From positions 7,192 through 71,191 of the forward strand of contig MU623363.1 of NCBI GenBank assembly GCA_025201765.1: a stretch of DNA of 64,000 bases, given 5' to 3'. Both the position numbers and the translations under genes were made by a program. Positions 55,972 through 64,000 of the stretch are shown piece after piece. How positions within the stretch are numbered: the stretch's first letter is position 1; every line of letters begins with the position of its first letter. The notes below the pieces were generated by a model, which saw only the letters and a list, made by a program, of their open reading frames with translations, did no database searches and was not told the origin of the DNA. Origin of the DNA: Daldinia sp. FL1419. Lineage: Eukaryota; Ascomycota; Sordariomycetes; Xylariales; Hypoxylaceae.

Positions 55972-56763
55972 ATGGCACCGTTAGGGTCCTCGCGCAACTT
56001 TGCGCGGGATGTACTCTCTCATCTGGTGTCTAAATCACCTTTATCGTCTTTGACGGCTACACCTACGACGACGTCGAAGCTAGCGCGGAAAATCCACGAC
56101 TTCGCTTCCCGCACAATCCTGCCCCGATTAGCGACGGACGTTAGCACCGTTCCCGAGGGATATGGCCGGACTCCTAGCGGTCCGGCGCCGGGTGCGGTGG
56201 CTGGTATAGTGCTGGGTTCCGTCGCGGGATTCCTACTCCTACTATGGATAATATACTGGTGCGTGAATATGGGATCGCCGGTCCCCGATACGGAGGAGGG
56301 TTCTGTGACCGGAGTGGGCTCTTCGTCCGTGGTATCGTACCGTTCGCGGCCGCGGGTCCGTCGGCACCGGCATAGTCATAATTCCCGCTCGTCGCAACCA
56401 CACTCGCCACACCGGCGGAAGGAAACAGTCGAGATAACACGGCACGACCGTGTCGTACGGCGCTCTCCGTCTCCAACTCGCGTGCCGGATGTCGATCAAA
56501 TTGTTGTGCTAGAGGAACATGGTGGGACGCACTCCTCGCGATCGCGATCACGATCAAGGTCCCGGTCGAGGAGTGTTAGCGTTCGTCGGCCTCCTCCGCG
56601 GCCAGCGCCGTCGCGCAACGAGGGGGATGACGAAATAGTGGTGCTAGAGGAACATACCCCGCCGAGACGGGCAAGTAGGAGTTATAGACGCAGGAGCAGC
56701 GAGAGGAGGAGCGCGCAGTATAGGGATGTGGAATATAGGAGGAGGAGTAGTTCTCGGAGGTGA
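55972..56763 (+). CDS. single-pass membrane protein with Arg/Ser-rich tail
   Basis: Intronless, 263 aa, no family recognised. The N-terminal ~75 residues are Ser/Thr-rich and end in PSGPAPGAVAG. A single transmembrane helix follows (77-98, GIVLGSVAGFLLLLWIIYWC). The remaining ~165 residues are strongly basic: an R-H-R-H-S-H region, an SRSRSRSRSRSRS block (near 190-203) and many RRRSS motifs. A heptapeptide IVVLEEH occurs twice (177-183 and 222-228), each time after acidic residues. The layout resembles fungal membrane proteins with a mucin-like outside and basic cytoplasmic tail. RS repeats normally mark nuclear splicing proteins, so this tail beside a membrane helix is unusual. Confidence 0.7.
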   Translation: MAPLGSSRNFARDVLSHLVSKSPLSSLTATPTTTSKLARKIHDFASRTILPRLATDVSTVPEGYGRTPSGPAPGAVAGIVLGSVAGFLLLLWIIYWCVNMGSPVPDTEEGSVTGVGSSSVVSYRSRPRVRRHRHSHNSRSSQPHSPHRRKETVEITRHDRVVRRSPSPTRVPDVDQIVVLEEHGGTHSSRSRSRSRSRSRSVSVRRPPPRPAPSRNEGDDEIVVLEEHTPPRRASRSYRRRSSERRSAQYRDVEYRRRSSSRR

Positions 56764-57600
56764 TGCAGAATGAAGAATATAAGCGAGCGATTCCTTTTGG
56801 ATGGATGAAATTATGGGTTATTTTGAAGTCGGATGTTATACGAATATGTATGAAAAATGCTGGGAGATACCTTATGCTTATGTTTGTTTATGTATTAATC
56901 ACTTGTGGAGTAGCATGGTGCATGAGGTTGCATGATAGTACGATGTTTGAGCGAGAGCGAGAGCAATTGCAGTATATTGAAACCATGTATAAAGATAACA
57001 TAACTAGTGCATCGTAGTTAGTTACATAACTCTCTTGCCTTTGTCTCACTTTCTTCCTCTCCCCACCTCGGTAGTGGATTCTGTCGAAATGCCATTACCA
57101 GATGCCTTTTTCGTCACGTATAGCATTATACATACTATTGCCTATGCAGAATATATGTAGGTAGGTACTTTTAAAATCTCCAAATAAATTTGTATGCTCT
57201 TGCCGTAAATGTAAAATTAATGTATTGTAACTACTAATTTAACCTTAATCTGGGTTCTGGGTAAGGTACCTGGAAAATTCCATAAGGGAATTGTTGATCG
57301 TTGAGGTTTCCTTTGGAATACAATTACTATGATTTCACATGTCAGACCAGGACCTGCGCCGCAAGAACCATGACATCATTATTCCCCAAGCTTTACAAGA
57401 GCTTCGCATTTCCGTAGCTGCGTAGCTACGGTACTTACTTATATCTCTTTACAATTACATCCTTCATCCTTGAATCTCAACTCTTTTTTATTACTCCGTG
57501 TCCCTTTCTCAAACCAGATATATACAATTAGCATCCCAATATTTGATTTTCCGATGGAAAAAAGGGACAAAAAACATTAAGATAATAATAGTGTTTCAAC
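56764..57600. other. intergenic region
   Basis: Probably 3' UTR of the preceding gene and promoter of the next. An 85-codon frame (56760-57017), overlapping the preceding stop, contains a hydrophobic stretch but no other support. GTAGGTAGGTAC occurs near 57159. Confidence 0.45.
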
Positions 57601-58334
57601 ATGGATCATCCCGAAAAGCAGATTCAGCACATCATTCGCAGCTTGACACAATACTCGCGGAGTGAACAGTGGGCTACGCTAGAAGACTATTTCTTACCCG
57701 ACGCTTACTTCGTGCATCCTTTCTGTCGCGTGCCATCTTTTACTGATTACAAGGTTCCGTTCACGGATTTGACTATAAACTCTCGTCAACTAGTCTTCTA
57801 CATCTACCAATGGTATAGAATCCTGAGCCCGGATATTCAACTGACTATTGATTCAACAAGTGAGTCGGCCGGCCAATGGTATAATTACCTAGTCAGTTAC
57901 TAACTTTTTCAGGTTTTGACAAGAATAAGAATCTTTTGTACGTTACACTTCGGCAGACTTTCACACTGTGGTTCGTGCCATTCTCGCTATGGCAAGCCAA
58001 CGTGAAGCTCGTTACCGTGCTTGAGCTGCAACAACTTAGTACGGATAAGAATGATAGGCCACTGCTTGACCAAACACCAACTACTGCCGATGGGGACCAA
58101 GCATCCGGTTCAAAGTTTCCGAAGCTATACTTCATCAAAGGTCAGCAGGACCATTACCAAGTAGAGGATTTTCTAAAGTTCATCGCACCTTGGGGGGCAT
58201 CGATTCTCTGGATGACATGGCAACTCTATGCCACTCTAATATGTGTCATGGGTGTAATATTCCTCCGATTTCCCATTGCCTTGTTCCAAAAGCACGTCCT
58301 CGGCCGAGATATCAAGCCTATTAAGAAGCAGTAG
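57601..58334 (+). CDS. NTF2-like fold protein with C-terminal membrane helix
   Basis: Two exons, 57601-57859 and 57913-58334, give 681 nt (226 aa). The 53-nt intron has GTGAGT, a TTACTAAC branch site and a TTTCAG acceptor. The N-terminal part (HIIRSLTQYSRSEQWATLED, YFLPDAYFVHPFCRVPSF) is the helix-then-strand start of an NTF2/SnoaL-like domain. Strands follow (LLYVTLRQTFTLWFVPF, KLVTVLELQQL). After FPKLYFIKGQQDHYQVEDFL comes a hydrophobic segment (ILWMTWQLYATLICVMGVIFL) and a basic end (DIKPIKKQ). This matches a fungal SigF-like/NTF2-like family known mostly as hypothetical proteins. The role is unknown; the membrane tail suggests an ER or envelope location. Confidence 0.75.
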
Positions 58335-58659
58335 AGTTCTTTCGGCCTTGGGCTTCGTCCTAAAAGGTCCGTGAGAGCAATGCTCACATCACGATACGAC
58401 GGACTCAAAACGTCGCTGGCTGACTACTTCCTTAAACGTTATATCGCAATTAAAACACCAAAAGACAGTTAGCAACTACGCAGATGGTCCTCAAGACACA
58501 GTGCCAATACTACTATTCAAGTATAAATACGGGATATAACTCATGGTATAGCCTTGTCGCAATGCCTCGACAGGCCGAAGCAGGATATCGGAATTAAAAG
58601 CATTGCAGTCCTTACCATTGGCAGCAATTAGTTGTGATCAAGTAATAGTCAATGACGAT

Positions 58660-59109
58660 ATGGCTAATAATCAAAATTCCTCAGCTGCAGCTGGCAATGA
58701 AAAACGTACTCCAACAGCAAGTTGTGGTAATTATCCATTAATCGATGGACACTACCAGATATCATATGAAAGTTACCTAGTGATCAATGGATACGTGGTA
58801 ACCATTTGGGAATGTACACAGAGTAACTCGACCGTCAACGGAAGCCGTCGGGTGAATAGCGGTGGCCAGCGGATTAAGAACGGCTCGAGAAATTACTACA
58901 ACCTCGATGCGAGAAGTGTCCTGGCGCAGCGAGCCATACAGCGGTCCTATGCCCACCGCTCGTCAGGTAACCGTACCCGGTACTGGACAAGACGGCTCAA
59001 TAGTGAAGGTAGTAAGCTCAAGCACTCGATACTAGTAGATGCCCATGACCTCACAGACGCAGAAACAGATATGGATAGCAAGGATAAGGGCTATACCCCA
59101 AACACTTAA
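58660..59109 (+). CDS. doubtful orphan ORF, 149 aa
   Basis: Open from the first true ATG at 58660; the frame upstream begins only with TTG. The product is Asn/Ser-rich then basic (R-S-V-L-A-Q-R-A-I-Q-R-S-Y-A-H-R), with no signal peptide, membrane helix or domain I recognise. It follows the NTF2-like gene on the same strand and has no neighbours suggesting a role. It could be a lineage-specific gene or chance. Confidence 0.3.
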   Translation: MANNQNSSAAAGNEKRTPTASCGNYPLIDGHYQISYESYLVINGYVVTIWECTQSNSTVNGSRRVNSGGQRIKNGSRNYYNLDARSVLAQRAIQRSYAHRSSGNRTRYWTRRLNSEGSKLKHSILVDAHDLTDAETDMDSKDKGYTPNT

Positions 59110-60643
59110 CCTTCAACTCAAACAATGCTCTTCTCCTTAAGCGAGGTTCTGACAACACCACAATTAACACCATCTCCGCCTCGGCAGGCTGTGTCAAAAA
59201 GTCAGGTCGACTTGGTGAGATATCAGGCCGCTAGCACTAGCACGCAAGCTGCTGCGGAGAGGCTAGCACCGAGTATACAAGTCTTATGACCGGATAGAGA
59301 ATCGGCTGTGTAATCCTTGCCGGAATCTAAGCTGGAGTGAAAAGTGAGAGTTATGTCTCTACACTATCAGTTTATCACGGCGGTTACTGGTTACTGGCCA
59401 CTAGGTTACAACTATGTGATGTCTGGGATTACTACCTACTGTCGACTGGGGGTGTGGCATTTGGCGAGTTTCTAGTATATACTAGCTGCTCTACGAGATC
59501 GAGTTAGGGTCTCTTCGGGTTCCTTTGGTTATATTACATTGGCTCACTTATTGTCTAACATTACCTAGGTAGTTATACGGGAATATTGGCGGGGATTAGC
59601 TGGCCTACATGGGATTAAGAGGTCTACGTTACTTGGATCAGCCATTGGATAGGCGGTATAGGATAGTGGTAATCCTGTTATTATTACCCGTTATAAAGCG
59701 ACCATGAGCTTCGGTGTATGCGTGTTTTATTATGTGCTATGGTTTGTAGGTTGGCAAGGTATGAAATGTATCTCTATTGAGAATAGGTATTCCAATGTGT
59801 ACCTAAGACTTTGCTTCCCCTATTAACGCTATGGGTTAGGCGTGATTGCGTATCTTGTCTGGGTAGGCATATACAGCATTCATTCAACTATGGTATTGAA
59901 TGCCGTATAGTTAGTAAGGTATATATCACATACGGTTACGGTTACCATGGTCCCCAAACAATAGTCACAATCCACACATGGCCGAAAAGGAATTATCTTA
60001 ATAGCGGCTAAGCACTCCTTCATTTAGCACCTTACGCAGGTACATCCCAACAAAGTCAAGCGAGTAAGGAGCGTGTATTCAATATGCTAAGGTATTAATC
60101 CACCAACTCCCATCTCTTATCTTCGGCTCTAAGGCCACCATCTACCTCCTCCTCTAGAGCCTGGAGCCCTTGCCATCACCCCTCCAAGCTACCTCCTTTC
60201 CTCTTCTCTCATACCCTCTCTCCCATACGTAACATCGTGGCATAGATCGTCAAACAAAAGGGGGTATTAGAAACATACGTAAGTATGGTACACATAAAAG
60301 CAGCAGAACGAAAAAACAATCGTCAAACTCAAACATAAGCCTCGTAGTATCCTACAGATCAGGAACCCCGCCGTTCGATAAAGTGGGCAGATAGGCAGGT
60401 AAGTGGGTAAAAATAATAATTAGATATTCTCCATTCCTCATACCTCATAAGCTTTAATCTGGCGTAGGTGGCTTCATTTGAAAAAGAACAATAAAAAGAA
60501 AAGAGACATATCATCCTATATGACACCAATATACTCCAACGCCGTCGTATAGTGGTAGTAGCGGCAGCAGCGTAGGTACTACACCATAGCCGAGACGGCA
60601 TTTTGGTTCCGTGTGAATTTTTGTGTTTAGGTATTTGTTCATC
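59110..60643. other. intergenic region
   Basis: About 1.5 kb without a supportable gene, ending in the 3' UTR of the minus-strand Zn2Cys6 gene. A TTACCTAGGTAG motif lies near 59561 and a CT-rich patch near 60137-60230. Short frames on both strands have no domain. Confidence 0.5.
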
Positions 60644-63600
60644 TCAACCTCCCCCTTGTTGTCCACCGAAGAAAAATCCGTCAAATAAATCGACTTGCTG
60701 TCCGTCGCTAAAGTCGTGATGCATTCCCTCCCAACCAAGCCCAAATCCCATGTCCATCTGTAAATCCGTGTTGATCACGCCATCCGCGTTCGGCTGCTCC
60801 TGAATACCCTGTAAGAAATCCATACCCTGCAAATCCGAGTAGTTTATCGCGCCACCTGGCGTAAAAGTTGACGCCGGTGATCTAAAATTGAAGTTAGAGT
60901 TTCCTGTGTTCTGACTATACTGTTGTCCTGGATTAGATTGTGGCGTCAAACTATTAACGGACACCGGAGAGCTGGTATGTGCGCCGGGGGAAGGTAGAAG
61001 AACGGGATCAATGGCTGAATTATCAGGAATCGAAGCTCCATCGGACAAACTAGCCGTACTAAGGGTAGATTGTGGCATGGAGCGCATCATCGAATATCCA
61101 TCCTGTTCTGTCTTAACGTTGGGCATAGATAGGCGGAACCCACTAGGCTGAGATCCTGCTTGCATAGAACCTATCTGGGACGTATCATGCGAGCTGTAAC
61201 TTTCCTGCCCGGGCGTATTATAGGACGAAGTGGTCCGGGATCCTGCATGGTCTAATGAGGCGCGGTGGTGAGCTTTGTGTCGGTTAGCCGTTGCATCTCT
61301 GGAGTTGATATAATCGGTTCTTTCATTACCGTTCCTTGAAGAACGCTTGCTCCGGTGTAGCACCTGTCCGAACCCTCCGGTGGAATTCGCCATTTTGATA
61401 GTTGCCTTCGCAGTTCGGTCGAAAGCGTCCCTACAAGCCTCCGCCGGCGGACATTTTTCGATAAGATCTGTAAAAACCGAAGTAGCGGCTAGTATTGTGA
61501 AATCAACTTCATCCATCGTCTATGACCATAGTTAGCTAGGTTAGACTGCTTTAGCTTTTTTATAGTCTGAATACTTACAAGTCGACTTCGGACAACGTGC
61601 GAATGCCAAATCGCATATAGATAAGAAATTCCCGCCATAAAAAGATGATGCGTAGCCAGATATGTATAGTTGACAAGCCCCATAAGGTGGAGTTGTCTAT
61701 ATAAACGAAGGATCTTCTGGCCTGCTTCAGCAACTTTGACGTATACTCTTTCTTCGTCTTCCCGTGATTCAGCAGCATAAATAGAAGGGCTATTAACCTC
61801 TTTCGAGGTGTTATATTCGCCTTCAAACATAGACGGTACGCTCAAGCTCTGTCGATATAGCATAATGATAGTCTGCCAATAATTTAGCTCCAGGAATTCG
61901 GGATGAAATGCAACTCCCGAATCCTGTTTTGTTGGTGCGGAATTTTTCCAATCGTATAATCGTTGATCGATATTCCGGCGCCAATTCCTAAACGAGTCGA
62001 ATCTATGCAAGAAAGGCGACGGAAGCTGGGTATGCATATACTCATTTCTTGTGTTCTGGCCATTAAACCGGGCCATCTGCGTTTGCTGATATTGCAAAAC
62101 TTGCAAAATCTCGGATTGGAGTAATCGAAGACGGAAGTAATGCTTTGCAACAATTTTATAGGTAGGTTCACCCTCGGCTGGACGCCCCCTAAATCCTTCA
62201 GGGGTGATATACCTATCGTCTAACAAAGACGGGAATTCGGTCGTAATTACTTGATCCGATACACCAAACGGTCGTCCAACACAGGTGCTGACAAGCCTAT
62301 CGAGGGAATAGGTAGACCACCATAATCGCCTTCTAAGGTCGCGGGTGTACTCGCGTCTTCCCTTCTCACGTAGGTAGGCTTCTCGTGATTTTTCACTTGC
62401 TTCATCAGCTTTAGCTTTTGAAGAAAGGTCAAATTCGATATCTTTTCCATCCTCATAATGAAGACCCAGATCGACAGCTAATCTCACAGCAACACCCACG
62501 ATATACCTAGGAAAGTTTGACGTTAGCTTCGTATCCCATAAACAAATATATTTGTAGTTAGTAATGAGACTTACCATAATCCAGGTGGAACCGGGCGAAG
62601 AAGAGCAAAATTAGCCAACAATAAGACAGCCTGAAGCTCTTCCAACCCTCCGCCACTATTGCTTAAGCAGGCTTCTAGATGGACGACGGCGCTCGCATGA
62701 TATTCTTCAGGTTGAGCTTGTCTCTTCTCTTCGCCAGATACTTTGGCAGATGTCGTTTGTGCATCCATAATAATGCCGCCTCCAATAGCATATACCATAT
62801 TTAAGATATATAGCTCTTTTGGCCCTCGCACTCTACCCTCTTCGGCATATGCACGCTCAAAGAGTTGCATAAAATTTTCTCTATGCAAAACGGGTATCTG
62901 TGGATTGGCATGCTGGAAGTATAAGTCGACCATTTTGATAGCGAGGTCCCTGGGGGGGAATTCGGCCGGTCTGATGGTTGGCCGAGTGTGGAGGCCAAAA
63001 AAGGAGTCACGCATGGACGTACCCGACGCCGCGGCCCCATTTCCCGCGATAGGTCGGTAGGGCCGCACACCGGTCTTATCAGAATTCGACTTCTGGTCTC
63101 CCACGGATGACTGCACAGCAGCAAAGACCACACGTGCAAACGATATTCCAGTAGCAGATCCGAGGTGCCGTTGACCGCCACTCCCACCAGGCCTCACAAT
63201 CTTGGCTGGTTTCTCCACTTCGTGGTTATCCTTATGAGGTTTCGCACTAGTCGAAGTTTCTGTGATTCTAGGCATAGCTGAGGGCGCGCCATCGGTAGGT
63301 GATCTCCCAACGCCGCCGTCCGTCCCGGGTCGCGAACAATATTCAAGGTTATCAGCAGGTGGGAATTGAATGTTGTTGCGACGAAGCAGGGCTTCCAATT
63401 GGTCGACGCGAGTCTCTAAATAATAGACATAACTAAATAAGACTACATTAGCTTCGAGATCGGGTGGGTTGCCGATATTCCATATACTCAATAGGGAACC
63501 AACCTGCGCGGAATCTCTCTCTTGGTTATAGGGTCATAACCGACGCAAGCGACCCTGGCCTTCTCACAGCTAGCGCAGCTGGGGAGCTTCTGGTCGCATC

Positions 63601-63841
63601 TATTCTTGCGCAGCCGACAACGGTTACAAGCGCTGACATTACGGAAGCTGGTGGATTGTCCAATCTTGGAGCTCTGGCTAGCGCCGTCATGTAATGAATG
63701 TTCGGCGGTGGGAGAGGTAGGAGCCCCATTTCCTTCGGAAGGCGATTCCTTGTCCGGAGAGGAAGCACGTTGACGTTTCGAAGGATGCGGATCGGGCGAC
63801 GGCGGTGAACGCGGCGGCATTGTTTCCGAGTCCAAGTCCAT
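60644..63841 (-). CDS. Zn2Cys6 transcription factor with Fungal_trans domain
   Basis: Four exons: 63841-63504, 63432-62575, 62506-61579 and 61519-60644. They sum to 3000 nt (999 aa); introns are 59-71 nt. The start is the first true ATG (M-D-L-D-S-E-T-M); the frame upstream begins only with GTG. The zinc cluster is complete in exon 1: C72-x2-C75-x6-C82-x6-C89-x2-C92-x6-C99, followed by G-Y-D-P-I-T-K-R-E-I-P-R and, after splicing, the dimerisation coil S-Y-V-Y-Y-L-E-T-R-V-D-Q-L-E-A-L-L. The Fungal_trans region spans about residues 230-630 (LYFQHANPQIPVLHRENFMQ; VGVAVRLAVDLGLHYED; LRRRLWWSTYSLDRLVSTCV; GRPFGVSD). The C-terminal 290 residues are Ser/Gln/Gly/Asn-rich, a likely activation domain. 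Target genes are unknown. Confidence 0.92.
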
Positions 63842-64000
63842 CCGCAACCAAGTGACGCTATCCACAGAGAAGGTTGGGGTGCTCTATGTTGGATTGCGCC
63901 AACCAGGGTTGTCGGAGTGGTTGTTTCTCAGCTGAAACTGGGCTGGGTCGGCTATTCGTAGGAATTCGATATCCCCCGCTCCATCTCCAAGCTCAAATCC
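63842..64000. other. 5' flank of the Zn2Cys6 gene
   Basis: Upstream sequence cut by the window edge. No element is assigned. Confidence 0.4.

Noticed and set aside
56760..57017. 85-codon plus-strand frame overlapping the stop of the SR-tail protein
   Set aside because: Probably 3' UTR; no conserved features and no frame-preserving link to the upstream gene.

Overview
The window is a piece of an ascomycete fungal chromosome, most likely Pezizomycotina and probably Sordariomycetes. The genes carry short introns (mostly 46-72 nt) with GT-AG borders and CTAAC-like branch sites. The recognisable proteins are filamentous-fungal housekeeping types: INCENP, CCR4-NOT NOT2, a MOB3/phocein-type STRIPAK subunit, SMC2, Cue1-like, an Mss116-like DEAD-box helicase and PEX7. 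Zn2Cys6 regulators and AT-rich transposon relics fit the same picture. I see no bacterial operons, CRISPR arrays, rRNA or convincing tRNA genes. Assignment below the subphylum is a guess.

Layout. 449-4594 (-) INCENP; 5237-6892 (-) an RWD-like + PARP-type ADP-ribosyltransferase; 7759-8397 (+) a probable secreted SRPBCC protein; 8864-11540 (-) NOT2 in seven exons. About 4.3 kb without clear genes follows (11.5-15.8 kb), holding three diverged copies of a hairpin-bearing repeat. Then 15840-17203 (-) a CobW/ZNG1-type G3E GTPase, an AT-rich island (about 17.54-18.43 kb), and 18844-20544 (+) MOB3, whose frame stays open for 84 more codons behind a single TAG. A Zn2Cys6 factor occupies 23377-25888 (-). 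The largest gene-poor tract is 25.9-34.5 kb, with microsatellites and no gene I can support.

The right half is denser: 34521-36078 (+) MOSC protein; 36853-40628 (-) SMC2; 42019-42694 (+) Cue1-like ER protein; 43102-44189 (-) orphan membrane protein; 45954-48029 (+) mitochondrial DEAD-box helicase; 49080-50251 (-) PEX7, divergent from 50895-52193 (+) a CUE-AlkB-GRF protein; 52408-53541 (-) a tandem GFA-domain gene with odd splice sites. A 481-bp terminal-inverted-repeat element with an AT-rich interior lies at 54931-55411. Then come 55972-56763 (+) a single-pass membrane protein with an SR-rich tail, 57601-58334 (+) an NTF2-like membrane protein, a doubtful ORF (58660-59109), and 60644-63841 (-) a second Zn2Cys6 factor.

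The genes do not form one pathway or a biosynthetic cluster. INCENP and SMC2 both act in chromosome segregation but lie 36 kb apart. I reconstructed exon structures by hand. For every multi-exon gene except the GFA gene, the GT-AG exons sum to an exact multiple of three. I found no self-evident new multi-gene system. The best leads are the open frame behind the MOB3 stop, the GFA gene's splice anomaly, the TIR element, the hairpin repeat family and a possible internal start in NOT2.
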